Part shown: positions 23,629 to 32,133 of the stretch, one piece after another
How the letters are laid out: the number at the start of each line of letters is the position of its first letter
How positions within the stretch are numbered: position 1 is the first letter of the stretch
Assembly: GCA_017542125.1 (NCBI GenBank)
Contig: JAFXXU010000045.1
Coordinates: 1-64,000 of the forward strand
Length of the DNA: 64,000 bases
Origin: Ruminococcus sp.
Lineage (GTDB): Bacteria; Bacillota; Clostridia; Oscillospirales; Ruminococcaceae
Direction of reading: 5' to 3'
Made by a program: the position numbers and the translations under genes
The notes under the pieces: generated by a model
The model's input: the letters and a program-made list of their open reading frames with translations, nothing else
What the model was told of the DNA's origin: nothing
The model's database searches: none

Positions 23629-23681
23629 ACACAAGCCTCCGTTTCAGAGCTTTTCCGGGGAACGAGCCCCTCCCGGTGACT

Positions 23682-23710
23682 ATTATACCACACTTTTCCT
23701 CCCTTGTAAA
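23682..23710 (-). promoter_or_regulatory. Promoter of the tethered toxin-like gene
   Basis: On the minus strand TTTACA (23710-23705), 17 bp, TATAAT (23687-23682). Confidence 0.7.
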
Positions 23711-23769
23711 GTATGCACAAAAACAAAAGTTAAATATAAATGCATTTATTCAAAATTCTATATTTTCTA

Positions 23770-23798
23770 TTGACTAAACGCCCGGAATATGGTATAAT
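23770..23798 (+). promoter_or_regulatory. Promoter of the EAL-domain gene
   Basis: TTGACT (23770-23775), 17 bp, TATAAT (23793-23798). Confidence 0.85.
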
Positions 23799-23845
23799 TA
23801 ATAAGAGTATATGCGTATTCTTCAAGGAAGGAGGTGCGGGGATCG

Positions 23846-25771
23846 ATGAAGATAGATTATTTCCATATAGCGCTTTATGCTGCGGCTCTGCTTATCAGCA
23901 CCACCAGCTTTATCTTCACCGTCATCCAGCAGAGGACGGATAAGCTGCAGAACAAGCTCTATATCCTGCTGGTCACCATAGTTGCCCTCAATGCCGGCAC
24001 TCAGATAGTCAATGAGTTCGCCAAGCCCTTCGTTCTTGAGGATCAGGCTTATTTCACCACCGTCAAGATCTGCGAATACCTATACTTCCTGCTGCATACG
24101 GCTTTGTGCCCCGCATTCTGCCTCTATGTTCTGAGCGTCTGCGGAGGGCGTGCGGCGATAACGGTGAAAAAGAACCTGCTATACTCCTCCCTGTTCCTGA
24201 TAACCGAGTTTATGGTCATCATCAACCCCCTGACCCGCTGGGTATATCACTTCGACGATAACCGGCAGTTCGTCCGCGGCTGGGCCGAGAACCTGATATA
24301 TGTGGCGGCGGCGGTATATTTCGTATTCTCGATCTTTATGCTGCTGTTCACCTGGAACGCCCTGACTATGAAGCGCAAGCTGGCGCTGATCTATTTCTTC
24401 CTGCTGGTAGTGGCGGGCGTTGTGGTGCAGTTTATCAATATCAACATCAAGAGCGAGCTCTTTGCCGAGGCTCTGGCGCTGCTGGGCGTTATGACCGCTA
24501 TCGAGAGCGAGGACGACCGCATCGACATCGACACGGGGCTCTATAACCGAAAAGCCCTGCAAACGGATCTTTCCAGCTTTATCATCAACAACCGGGCCTT
24601 CTGCATCATATGCCTTAAGGTCACCAACTCCGAGCTGGTAGAGCGTGCCACGGGTTCCGAGAACACCGACAGGCTTCCTATGGCGGTAGCCGCCTACCTG
24701 CGCACCCTGGTCCCGAGATACTGTGTCTACAACACCAGCCCGGGGACTTTCATCGTCACCGTTATGGACAGCAGCGAGAAAAAGGCTCTGGCTATGTCAT
24801 TTACCATCATCAAGCGGTTTGACGAGCCCTGGGTCTTCGGCGATACCGAGCTTATGCTCAACGCCGTTATTATGGAGGCTAAGATCCCCGACAGGATCAA
24901 GTCCGCTTCCGATGCCTTCTATATGGCGGACTGCCCCGTTCCCTCCAACAACGATAAGAAGATACTCTCGGGCAGCGACCTCGACTTCCTTATGCGCCGT
25001 GCCGCCGTTGAGAGCGCCGTAAACCGGGGTCTCGACGAGAAGAACTTTGAGGTCTACTATCAGCCCACATTTAACCTCTCCGACCGCAAGCTCCACGGTG
25101 CCGAGGCGCTCATCCGCCTGCACGACAGCATCATCGGCAACATCTACCCCGATGAGTTCATCCCCATCGCCGAGCAGATAGGTATGATCGACGCCATAGA
25201 CGATTTCGTCCTGCGGGAGGTCTGCGAGTTCGTCAAGAGCGGCATCCCGATGAAGTACGGCATAGAGTGCATAAACGTGAACCTCTCGGTAATAGAGTGT
25301 ATGCAGCCGGGGTTTGTCAAGCACATCAACAAGGTCACCGACGAATACCGCATCGAGAAGAAGCATATCAACTTTGAGATCACCGAGTCGGTGGCAGCCA
25401 GCGACTACGAGCTGCTGAGCAAGGTGGTATCGGCGCTGAAAGCAGATGGCTTCCACTTCTCTATGGACGATTACGGTACCGGCTACTCCAATATGCGGGC
25501 CATCTTCCTGCTGGACTTCGACGTGGTGAAGATCGACAAAAGCATACTCTGGAGCGCCGAGGAAAGCGAGCTGGGCAAGATCATCCTGGAAAACAGCGTC
25601 AGGATGATCAAGCAGATGAAGCGGGAGATCCTTGTCGAGGGCGTTGAGACCCAGCATCAGATCGACCTGCTCACCGACCTCTCGGTGGATTACCTACAGG
25701 GGTATTTCTTCTCAAAGCCCATACCCAAATCGGATTTCATCAAGCTCATATCCCTCGGAAAAGAAAGCTGA
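23846..25771 (+). CDS. Membrane EAL-domain cyclic di-GMP phosphodiesterase
   Basis: A 641-residue protein. Six or seven transmembrane helices occupy residues 5-210. A degenerate GGDEF domain (DIDTGLYNRKALQTDL at its start; the signature loop reads TSPGTFIV, so it is inactive) leads to a C-terminal EAL domain from about 385. The EAL domain keeps all key residues: AEALIRL, NVNLS, FEITES, MDDYGTGYSN, KIDKS, EGVET and QGYFFSKP. It should hydrolyse cyclic di-GMP at the membrane, opposing the LacI-GGDEF protein at 6.8 kb. ATG 23846 is preferred over the overlapping GTG at 23834, which sits inside the GGAGGTG ribosome site. Confidence 0.92.
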   Translation: MKIDYFHIALYAAALLISTTSFIFTVIQQRTDKLQNKLYILLVTIVALNAGTQIVNEFAKPFVLEDQAYFTTVKICEYLYFLLHTALCPAFCLYVLSVCGGRAAITVKKNLLYSSLFLITEFMVIINPLTRWVYHFDDNRQFVRGWAENLIYVAAAVYFVFSIFMLLFTWNALTMKRKLALIYFFLLVVAGVVVQFININIKSELFAEALALLGVMTAIESEDDRIDIDTGLYNRKALQTDLSSFIINNRAFCIICLKVTNSELVERATGSENTDRLPMAVAAYLRTLVPRYCVYNTSPGTFIVTVMDSSEKKALAMSFTIIKRFDEPWVFGDTELMLNAVIMEAKIPDRIKSASDAFYMADCPVPSNNDKKILSGSDLDFLMRRAAVESAVNRGLDEKNFEVYYQPTFNLSDRKLHGAEALIRLHDSIIGNIYPDEFIPIAEQIGMIDAIDDFVLREVCEFVKSGIPMKYGIECINVNLSVIECMQPGFVKHINKVTDEYRIEKKHINFEITESVAASDYELLSKVVSALKADGFHFSMDDYGTGYSNMRAIFLLDFDVVKIDKSILWSAEESELGKIILENSVRMIKQMKREILVEGVETQHQIDLLTDLSVDYLQGYFFSKPIPKSDFIKLISLGKES

Positions 25772-25811
25772 CAGAGCGCAAGGGAATAAGTACCCGGCGC
25801 TCTGTTTATTA
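25771..25811 (+). terminator. Terminator of the EAL gene
   Basis: ACAGAGCGC pairs with GCGCTCTGT (9 bp), followed by TTATTATA; it overlaps the last base of the stop codon. Confidence 0.65.
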
Positions 25812-25821
25812 TATGCTAGGA

Positions 25822-25850
25822 TTGACAACAGGGAATTTCTGCTATATAAT
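25822..25850 (+). promoter_or_regulatory. Consensus promoter of the metallophosphoesterase gene
   Basis: TTGACA (25822-25827), 17 bp, TATAAT (25845-25850). Confidence 0.85.
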
Positions 25851-25890
25851 GTAAATTGAAAAAACTATTCAATTACGGGGAGCGGTGTGA

Positions 25891-26994
25891 ATGGGCATCT
25901 GGAGATTTGTGATAATAGGCGTCAGCATTGTGCTGGTACTGAGCATACTGTATCTTATTGCAAGAGGACGCAGAATAAGCATAGTTAAGAAAATAAGCGA
26001 AAAGAGCAAGCTGCTGGGAGCCCTCTGCGGGTTCTGGCCGGTGGTGATCTGCCTGCCCCTTCTCATCAAGAACCTCTATGCTTTTGTTATCGCCCTGATA
26101 CACCTCTGCCTTATATGGGCTCTCTGCGACCTTATCGGCTTCATCATCCGCAAGGTGAGAAAGAAAGAGAAGCGGGAGAGCTATATCACCGGCTATATCG
26201 CCGTGGGGATAACCGTCTGCTATCTGACTGTCGGCTGGTTCTTCGCCCACCACGTTTTCCGCACCGAGTACACCCTCAAGACCGCCAAAGAGCTGGGCGC
26301 TGATAGCCTGCGCATAGTTGCGATAGCCGACTCCCACCTGGGTATGACCCTTGACGGTGATGATTTTGCCGAGCAGTGCCGGCGCATCAACGAGGAAAAG
26401 CCCGATGCTGTGGTGGTCGTCGGGGATTTCGTTGACGACGAATCGGAGCGTGAGGATATGATCAAGGCAGCCGAGGCCCTGGGAAGTATCGAGACGACTT
26501 ACGGGGTTTTCTGGGTCTACGGCAACCACGACCGGGGCTACTACCGCCACCGGAATTTTGAAGCCGCAGAGCTTACCGAGACACTTGAAAAGAACGGTGT
26601 CAAGGTCCTCACCGATACGGCTGTGCCTCTGGGCGATAACATCTGCCTTATCGGCAGGCTGGATAAGTCCTTCGGCGAGAGGAAGTCCGCCTCGGAGCTT
26701 ATGCAGGGCATCGACAGCTCAAAGTATGTGATAATGCTCGACCACCAGCCCAACGACTACGATGCCGAGGCTACCGCCGGCGCCGATCTGGTGATCTCAG
26801 GCCATACCCACGGCGGGCATATCTTCCCCGCAGGCGCAATAGGGCTTATCACCAAGTCCAATGACCGCATCTACGGCACCGAGACCAGGGGCGAGACCAC
26901 CTTCCTTGTGACCTCCGGCATTTCCGGCTGGGGGATACCCTTCAAGACCTTTGCCATCTCGGAATACGTCGTTATAGATATCGCCGGCAAATAG
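25891..26994 (+). CDS. Membrane-anchored metallophosphoesterase (YkuE/calcineurin-like)
   Basis: A 367-residue protein with N-terminal transmembrane helices (about 4-22, 44-75, 100-125) and a calcineurin-like phosphoesterase domain from about 140. The metal-binding motifs are complete: ADSHLG (the D-x-H motif), VVGDFVDD (G-D), YGNHDRG (G-N-H-D/E), LDHQP and SGHTHGGHIFP. YkuE-type members sit at the membrane and may act on phospholipid or nucleotide substrates; the substrate here is unknown. GGGGAGCGG lies before the ATG. A separate promoter drives the next gene. Confidence 0.88.
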   Translation: MGIWRFVIIGVSIVLVLSILYLIARGRRISIVKKISEKSKLLGALCGFWPVVICLPLLIKNLYAFVIALIHLCLIWALCDLIGFIIRKVRKKEKRESYITGYIAVGITVCYLTVGWFFAHHVFRTEYTLKTAKELGADSLRIVAIADSHLGMTLDGDDFAEQCRRINEEKPDAVVVVGDFVDDESEREDMIKAAEALGSIETTYGVFWVYGNHDRGYYRHRNFEAAELTETLEKNGVKVLTDTAVPLGDNICLIGRLDKSFGERKSASELMQGIDSSKYVIMLDHQPNDYDAEATAGADLVISGHTHGGHIFPAGAIGLITKSNDRIYGTETRGETTFLVTSGISGWGIPFKTFAISEYVVIDIAGK

Positions 26995-27004
26995 GCTCCG
27001 ATAA

Positions 27005-27033
27005 TTGACAAAAAGCCGGTTTTGTGATACTAT
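27005..27033 (+). promoter_or_regulatory. Promoter of the membrane protein gene at 27.1 kb
   Basis: TTGACA (27005-27010), 17 bp, TACTAT (27028-27033). Confidence 0.75.
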
Positions 27034-27069
27034 TATACCAGAACATCAAGCGCGGAAGGAGGGGTGGTT

Positions 27070-28080
27070 ATGGGCAAGAAAGCCCTGCTCCTGCACCGTT
27101 TTCTGCAGCTTCTCTGCATCGGTGAGCTGGTGTGGCAGTTCGTTTTCTATCTGAGCCGCTGGAGCTCCCTCCCCGAACAGCCGGGCATACACTTTGCCCA
27201 CGGTGGAAACTTCGACGTCTATGCCTCCAGGATCTACGGCTTCTACCCCCACCTTATGTCGCTTATCACCCTCACAGCTAACCTCCTGCTTACCTGGGTC
27301 GTCAGGAACGAAAAGCTCAGGCTGGGTCTGAAGGTCAACGAGAGGGGCAAGAGGCTGATCATCGGCTCCATAGTCATAGTCCTTGATCTGGTGGCTGCAG
27401 CTGTTGAGCTTTGCTTCTGCCTGTGGGTGTATGCAGTTTCGACCCAGGATCCCGCCGCAATGGATAAAGGCCCCGGCTATGTCCTGTCCGCCGCTTTGAT
27501 CATCGCTTTGGCGGGAGTGATCTTTCAGTGTATCGTCAACGCGGTGTGCAGGGAAAAGTCCCCGGAGGATGAAAGCCTCACCCCCGAGGAAAAACGCAAA
27601 CGCCGCTTTCGCTTCCTGCTGACGGGGAATGCCGAAAAAGCCGAGCCTGCAAAGCATCACGCCCTTTTCCGTGCAGCGAGCTGGATAATCGTGGGTATAA
27701 TGCTTATGATACTGGCCTTCGTCATTGAACGTCTGCCCAAGGACGACATTGCCGACAACTACCACGGTCTCGCATATTTTGCCAATCTCGGGGACTACTA
27801 CGCCAAGTGGCTGGTGTTCCTGCCATTTATCGTTATGGTGCCCTTTATGGCGCTGTTCGAGGTCATCGGCATAGTCTCGCACAAAAAGGGCAAGGCGCAG
27901 CTTACGGCGCTTGCCGACAGGCTGAAACTGATCTTTGCCGTCTTCGGTGCCTGGTGGGAGATACATCTCGGCAGCGAGCTCCCCATCGGGATAGTGTCGG
28001 TCACAGCTTTTGCGGTGCTGTGCATCGGCTCGGCGGTATCGTATATCTTGGGGAAGCACAGAGATAACACAAAGAGCTGA
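27070..28080 (+). CDS. Polytopic membrane protein of unknown function
   Basis: A 336-residue protein with roughly eight hydrophobic helices (for example HLMSLITLTANLLLTWVV, IIGSIVIVLDLVAAAVELCF, AASWIIVGIMLMILAFVI, FLPFIVMVPFMALFEVIGI). A charged loop (about 165-205, ESLTPEEKRKRRFRF) lies in the middle, with two blocks of similar hydrophobicity on either side. I do not recognise the family. ATG 27070 is chosen because AAGGAGG lies 7 bases before it. It is followed by the MITE. Confidence 0.7.
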   Translation: MGKKALLLHRFLQLLCIGELVWQFVFYLSRWSSLPEQPGIHFAHGGNFDVYASRIYGFYPHLMSLITLTANLLLTWVVRNEKLRLGLKVNERGKRLIIGSIVIVLDLVAAAVELCFCLWVYAVSTQDPAAMDKGPGYVLSAALIIALAGVIFQCIVNAVCREKSPEDESLTPEEKRKRRFRFLLTGNAEKAEPAKHHALFRAASWIIVGIMLMILAFVIERLPKDDIADNYHGLAYFANLGDYYAKWLVFLPFIVMVPFMALFEVIGIVSHKKGKAQLTALADRLKLIFAVFGAWWEIHLGSELPIGIVSVTAFAVLCIGSAVSYILGKHRDNTKS

Positions 28081-28104
28081 CCGCGGTCAGTTTGTATCGA
28101 ATAA

Positions 28105-28328
28105 TTAAGGCAACACCGCACGACCCCTGTGCATCAGTATGCGCAACCTCAACTGGCGTTGAGGCACAGATTTTCGTCAGATTGCCTAAATTCGACGCAG
28201 GCTTGCAAGCGAAGTTCACTTCGCTTTACGCAACGTCAAGGAGGATTTGGGTAATATGACGGAAAGCTGAGCTGGCAAGCAGATGATGTGCAGAGGCGTT
28301 AGCCGCGGGTCGTGCGGTGTTGCCTTAA
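28105..28328. mobile_element. MITE with 22-bp perfect terminal inverted repeats
   Basis: The ends at 28105-28126 and 28307-28328 are perfect inverted repeats starting TTAAGGCAACACCGCA and running on to GACCC. The 224-bp interior has no coding frame but several hairpins (CCTCAAC-TGGC-GTTGAGG near 28146; a GCGAAG/CTTCGC stem near 28209). TTAA at both tips may be the target duplication or part of the repeat. The style matches non-autonomous elements common in gut Clostridia. It lies between the membrane protein gene and the sirtuin gene, ending 12 bases before the sirtuin ribosome site. Confidence 0.85.
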
Positions 28329-28354
28329 ATCCCAGAATAAAGGAGTGTTGCCAA

Positions 28355-29065
28355 ATGAAAACCCTTCAGCAGATCATCGACTCCTCCGATAAGATCGTAT
28401 TCTTCGGAGGAGCGGGAGTATCCACCGAGAGCGGCATACCCGATTTCCGATCCCAGGACGGCCTCTACAATCAGAAGTACGACTACCCGCCGGAGCAGAT
28501 AATCTCCCACACCTTCTTTATGAAGCACACGGAGGAGTTCTACCGCTTCTACTGCGATAAGATGCTGGCTCTTGACGCCAAGCCCAACGCCGCCCACTTA
28601 AAGCTGGCTGAAATGGAGGAAAAGGGCAAGCTGGACTGCGTCATCACCCAGAATATCGACGGGCTCCATCAGGCGGCAGGCAGCAAGAGGGTCTACGAGC
28701 TCCACGGCTCTGTCCACCGCAATTACTGTATGAAGTGCGGCAAGAGCTATTCTGCGGAGTTCGTGAAGAACTGCGGCGGCGTGCCGAGGTGCGAGTGCGG
28801 CGGCCTCATCAAGCCGGATGTAGTGCTCTACGAGGAGCAGCTGGACTCTGAATGCATCGACAACTCCATAGCGGCGATAGCCTCCTGCGACACACTTATC
28901 ATCGCAGGAACATCCCTGACGGTCTACCCTGCGGCGGGATTTGTAAGGTACTTCAAGGGCAATGATCTTGTGCTGATAAACCGCGATCCTACCCCCATGG
29001 ACAGCTCCTGCGATCTTGTGATCCACGACAGCGTGGGCAAGGTGCTGGGAGCTATAACCGTATGA
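28355..29065 (+). CDS. NAD-dependent protein deacylase (Sir2/CobB family)
   Basis: A 236-residue sirtuin that removes acetyl or other acyl groups from lysines using NAD+. The motifs are complete: FFGGAGVSTESGIPDFRS (NAD pocket), TQNIDGLHQAAG, the catalytic His in YELHGSVH, a four-cysteine zinc site (CMKCG ... CECGG), PDVVLYEE, AGTSLTVYPAAGF and LINRDPTP. ATG 28355 is chosen because AGGAG lies 9 bases before it. The frame also extends back into the MITE, but that reading is an artefact. Expression may depend on a promoter in or before the MITE. Confidence 0.93.
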   Translation: MKTLQQIIDSSDKIVFFGGAGVSTESGIPDFRSQDGLYNQKYDYPPEQIISHTFFMKHTEEFYRFYCDKMLALDAKPNAAHLKLAEMEEKGKLDCVITQNIDGLHQAAGSKRVYELHGSVHRNYCMKCGKSYSAEFVKNCGGVPRCECGGLIKPDVVLYEEQLDSECIDNSIAAIASCDTLIIAGTSLTVYPAAGFVRYFKGNDLVLINRDPTPMDSSCDLVIHDSVGKVLGAITV

Positions 29066-29085
29066 CAGACAAACAATAAAGCAGC

Positions 29086-29125
29086 AAGGCACAAGACCCA
29101 GAATACGGGTCTTGTGCCTTTACTT
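29086..29125 (+). terminator. Terminator of the sirtuin gene
   Basis: AAGGCACAAGACCC pairs with GGGTCTTGTGCCTT (14 bp, 7-base loop), followed by TACTTTTC. Confidence 0.85.
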
Positions 29126-29134
29126 TTCCCCACA

Positions 29135-29161
29135 AAGAAAACCGACAGCTTTCGCTGTCGG
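29135..29161 (-). terminator. Terminator of the HD-domain gene
   Basis: On the minus strand CCGACAGC-GAAA-GCTGTCGG followed by TTTTCTTT, 16 bases past the stop. Confidence 0.85.
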
Positions 29162-29177
29162 CTCAGGGAGAAATACA

Positions 29178-29720
29178 TTATGAGACTTTTCTCATTACAC
29201 TGTCTTTTGCTTTGGCGCCCAGCCCCTTGATCTTGCCCTTAACGTGAACACCGATCTCCAGAGCTGCTGCGTATTTGTCAGTCACCGCTATAACATAGCT
29301 TTCGGCATACTTAGGCAGCTTCAATGTAAGCGGCCACATATGCTTTACAATAATATCCTCCTCACGCTTTGAGATCGCAAAGTTGGACTTGGCATTCTCC
29401 AGCGCTATCTGAGGGTGACGCATACCGTGGGGCTTCTCACCCTTCTTGCGGGGCTGATCCCTCCAATCGTAAAGGTAAAGATCGTGCAGGAGACCCGCTC
29501 TCGCCGCCTTCTTGGCATCAAGCCCGAGCTTGCGGCAGATAAGATAATTATAATAAGCTACATTTATACAGTGCTGATAACAGGTCGTACTGTAATGATG
29601 ACGAAATTTTTTCATTTCACAGACCACATCATTGTCCATAAGGTCTTTGATAAAATGATAGAACTCCTCGGCTTCCTTCGAGTTCTCGATGCTGTATCTT
29701 GAACCGATAGCCTTGGACAT
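29178..29720 (-). CDS. HD-domain phosphohydrolase family protein
   Basis: A 180-residue protein with an HD domain. A first histidine lies in CYQHCINVAYYNYLICRKLG, the HD pair in ARAGLLHDLYLYDW (about 85-100), a later histidine in HMWPLT and an Asp in AVTDKYAA. HD proteins hydrolyse nucleotides or phosphoesters with a metal pair; the substrate is unknown. The C-terminus is basic (KGKIKGLGAKAKDSVMRKVS). ATG 29720 is chosen because GGAGGG lies 8 bases before it. The gene is alone, with promoter and terminator. Confidence 0.88.
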   Translation of the reverse strand: MSKAIGSRYSIENSKEAEEFYHFIKDLMDNDVVCEMKKFRHHYSTTCYQHCINVAYYNYLICRKLGLDAKKAARAGLLHDLYLYDWRDQPRKKGEKPHGMRHPQIALENAKSNFAISKREEDIIVKHMWPLTLKLPKYAESYVIAVTDKYAAALEIGVHVKGKIKGLGAKAKDSVMRKVS

Positions 29721-29803
29721 CGGCAACACCCTCCTTCTTTTGTCTATTTTTGTTAAATTTTTAACAGAGCCACATAGAGTCTGCCTACGCTAACTCTATA
29801 TAA

Positions 29804-29832
29804 ATTATAAATGATTTCGCCGGATAAATCAA
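29804..29832 (-). promoter_or_regulatory. Promoter of the HD-domain gene
   Basis: On the minus strand TTGATT (29832-29827), 17 bp, TATAAT (29809-29804). The leader holds a hairpin ATAGAGT/ACTCTAT. Confidence 0.75.
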
Positions 29833-29861
29833 TTCAATTATATTATCAATTATGGTTCATT

Positions 29862-30776
29862 TTAAGTATTTGGTAAATCAAAATACAAATGATCATAAAA
29901 CTCCGGGATGTAGTCCTCCATAGCGGAGCTGCGCTCCTGGATAAAGCCGTCAAAGCCCGCGGCCTCAGCCTCCGCAAGGACGCTTTTGTACTCAAAGGTC
30001 GTGACCCGCCTGCCGAGGCCCAGCTCCCCTGACCTGTAGACCGGCGTGAACTGGCTCATAAGGCTTATCAGTATCTCATCCGGGGCGAAGCTTTCCCGCA
30101 GAGCACGCATCAGCGCTACGGAGTCGTGCCTGTGGTGAGGCAGCACCAGGTGCCGCACTATCACTCCGCCGATGAGCCTTCCCTCATCATCATATCTGGG
30201 CTTCCCCGCGATATCTGTCATTTTGCGCAGTGCGGGGAGGCTTTTTTCAAAGTAGTCCCCTGCCTGGGCAAGACTCCCGGAAAGGCCGGGATCGAAGAAT
30301 TTCAGGTCCGGCAGGAAGATATCAGCATACCCCCGCAGCAGCTCCAGGGTCTCGGGCTTTTCGTAGCCGCCGCAGTTGTAGATGACAGGTATCCCCAGCT
30401 CGCCCATGACCATATCCAGCGCCGCTATGACCGAGGGCACGAAATGGGTGGGTGTCACCAGGTCGATGTTCTCGGCGCCCATATCCCGCAGCCGCAGGAA
30501 GGTATCGGCAAGCTGCCTGTCGGTCAGCGCAAAGCCCAGGTTTTCCGCCGAGACGGGGTAGTTCTGGCAGAAGCCGCATCTTAAGCTGCACCCCGAAAAG
30601 AACACCGCTCCCGAGCCGTTTTTAAGGCTAAGGCAGGGCTCCTCCCAGCGGTGGAGCTCGGCTCTGGCGATCCTGACCTGCGCCCCCTCTCGGCAGAAGC
30701 CCACAGTTTTAAAACGATCGGCGCCGCATTCCCTGGGGCAGAGAGTGCAGCGGGAATAAAGCTGCTTACAATCCAT
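29862..30776 (-). CDS. Radical SAM protein, PflX/PflA-like (COG1313)
   Basis: A 304-residue radical SAM enzyme. A first Cys cluster (CTLCPRECGADR, residues about 10-21) is followed by the radical SAM motif in FFSGCSLRCGFCQNYPVS (C-x3-C-x2-C). THFVPSVIAALD, YNCGGYEKPETL, DIFLPDLKFFD and RHLVLPHH are characteristic of the COG1313 group (PflX), relatives of pyruvate formate-lyase activase without a proven substrate. Start ATG 30776 overlaps the end of the zinc-ribbon gene by 11 bases, so it is the last gene of the lrp-aminotransferase-ispE operon. No glycyl radical enzyme is adjacent. Confidence 0.88.
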   Translation of the reverse strand: MDCKQLYSRCTLCPRECGADRFKTVGFCREGAQVRIARAELHRWEEPCLSLKNGSGAVFFSGCSLRCGFCQNYPVSAENLGFALTDRQLADTFLRLRDMGAENIDLVTPTHFVPSVIAALDMVMGELGIPVIYNCGGYEKPETLELLRGYADIFLPDLKFFDPGLSGSLAQAGDYFEKSLPALRKMTDIAGKPRYDDEGRLIGGVIVRHLVLPHHRHDSVALMRALRESFAPDEILISLMSQFTPVYRSGELGLGRRVTTFEYKSVLAEAEAAGFDGFIQERSSAMEDYIPEFYDHLYFDLPNT

Positions 30777-32133
30777 ACTGCGACAGGAGATCGTTCCAGT
30801 AGGAATCGGTATCGTAGTAGTCGTTGCTGTAGTCTCCCGGGTAATAGCTGTCGAAGTCAAAGCTCTCAAGGTCGGGGATAGTCTCATAGCTGTCGTCAGT
30901 GAAGGGATCATAGCTGTCGGAGGTGCTGCTCATATCGTCCGAGTCCTTGATCTCAAGGACGTCGTCCAGCTCAAGCAGGCCGAAGCTGTCGTCAATGTTC
31001 TCATAATTGTAGTACCGCAGGATTATCTCGCATTCCTCGGTCTTGCCGTCGGGGCCTTTCATAGCAACATAGGCTCTGATCTTATCCGCATCCGTGGGGA
31101 CAAGGCAGGTGCAGTTCACCAGAGAGCCCTCCTTTTCATCGTAAGAGAGCATATAGGAGCGGCAGATCTCCTCACCCATCCTGTCCATACAGAGCAGATA
31201 GGTCTCCGCAGGAACGATGGAATAGGCATCCTCGGTCAGGTCCTCGGGAACAAGGCTGAAGGTCATTACCCGGAAATCGTCGGCCTCGCCGCCCTTGACC
31301 GTTGCCCATTCCTCCTTGGTGAAGAGCTCTTTGGCATCGCTGCGGCTGAAGGGGAGATACCTCTTGATGAACTTCATATCCACACTGTATTTGCCGGTGA
31401 TGGTCACCTGCTCATGGCGGACGTCGAAATCACTGTAATCGGGTATCGAGATCTCCGGCATGGTGACAACGATGCTCACATCCTTCAGGGGGCTCCTGGA
31501 GGTGGTCTTGGATTTATTCTTATTTGAATTGGCGCTGTTCATAGCCGCTATATAGATTATAAACGGCAGCAGGAAGGTCAGCAGCAGGAACACCGCGATG
31601 ACTGCCCCCACCGAGGTCTTCTTGACCTGCGGCACCGGCCCCCTGTTGGGGTTGAAAGGAGTATTGCCCTGCCCGTAGTTATTCTGGGGCGGGACGTAGG
31701 CGCTGCGGGGCTGTGTGAAATTCGACTGGGGCCCGTATCTGCCCTGCTTTACACCCTGACGTATCTGACGGAGTATCTCGTCGGGGCTGCGGTTTCCCCT
31801 GAAACCCGCTCCCTGCTGCTGCCCGGGACGGGAATAATTGGGGGGAGTATAGCTGTTCGCCGGCGGAGGTGCCTGCCTCTGATCGTATGTAGCCGAGGGA
31901 ATGGGGTCCTGTGCCTCATCCCTGCGCTGCTGATCCACAAAGCTGCGCTCGGAGAACTCCTCGTAAATATCATTGTCCGAGGATGCGGGATAGCCCTGCG
32001 AGTGAGTATGCTCTTCGTTTGAGAACTGATCGCAGCCTATATCGTCCTCACGGGCGGTAAAGCACTCGGGACAGATATCCTCGTTGCCTTTAAATCTGTA
32101 GCCGCATATACGGCACTTCTTCGGTCTTGCCAA
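30766..32133 (-). CDS. Zinc-ribbon membrane protein of unknown function
   Basis: A 455-residue protein. An N-terminal zinc ribbon (CRICGYRFKGNEDICPEC, residues 7-24) leads into a low-complexity Pro/Gln/Asn/Tyr-rich region (about 60-185) and one transmembrane helix (about 197-218, VGAVIAVFLLLTFLLPFIIY). A beta-rich extracytoplasmic domain (about 235-400) and a very acidic Ser/Asp/Tyr tail follow. The layout, with a cytoplasmic zinc ribbon, a disordered linker, a membrane helix and an outer domain, suits a sensor or scaffold. No family is recognised for the outer domain. It directly abuts ispE and overlaps the radical SAM gene. Confidence 0.75.
   Translation of the reverse strand: MARPKKCRICGYRFKGNEDICPECFTAREDDIGCDQFSNEEHTHSQGYPASSDNDIYEEFSERSFVDQQRRDEAQDPIPSATYDQRQAPPPANSYTPPNYSRPGQQQGAGFRGNRSPDEILRQIRQGVKQGRYGPQSNFTQPRSAYVPPQNNYGQGNTPFNPNRGPVPQVKKTSVGAVIAVFLLLTFLLPFIIYIAAMNSANSNKNKSKTTSRSPLKDVSIVVTMPEISIPDYSDFDVRHEQVTITGKYSVDMKFIKRYLPFSRSDAKELFTKEEWATVKGGEADDFRVMTFSLVPEDLTEDAYSIVPAETYLLCMDRMGEEICRSYMLSYDEKEGSLVNCTCLVPTDADKIRAYVAMKGPDGKTEECEIILRYYNYENIDDSFGLLELDDVLEIKDSDDMSSTSDSYDPFTDDSYETIPDLESFDFDSYYPGDYSNDYYDTDSYWNDLLSQYGL

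Noticed and set aside
28283..28354. N-terminal extension of the sirtuin into the MITE (ATG 28283).
   Set aside because: No ribosome site at that start, non-homologous residues, and a well-placed AGGAG before ATG 28355.
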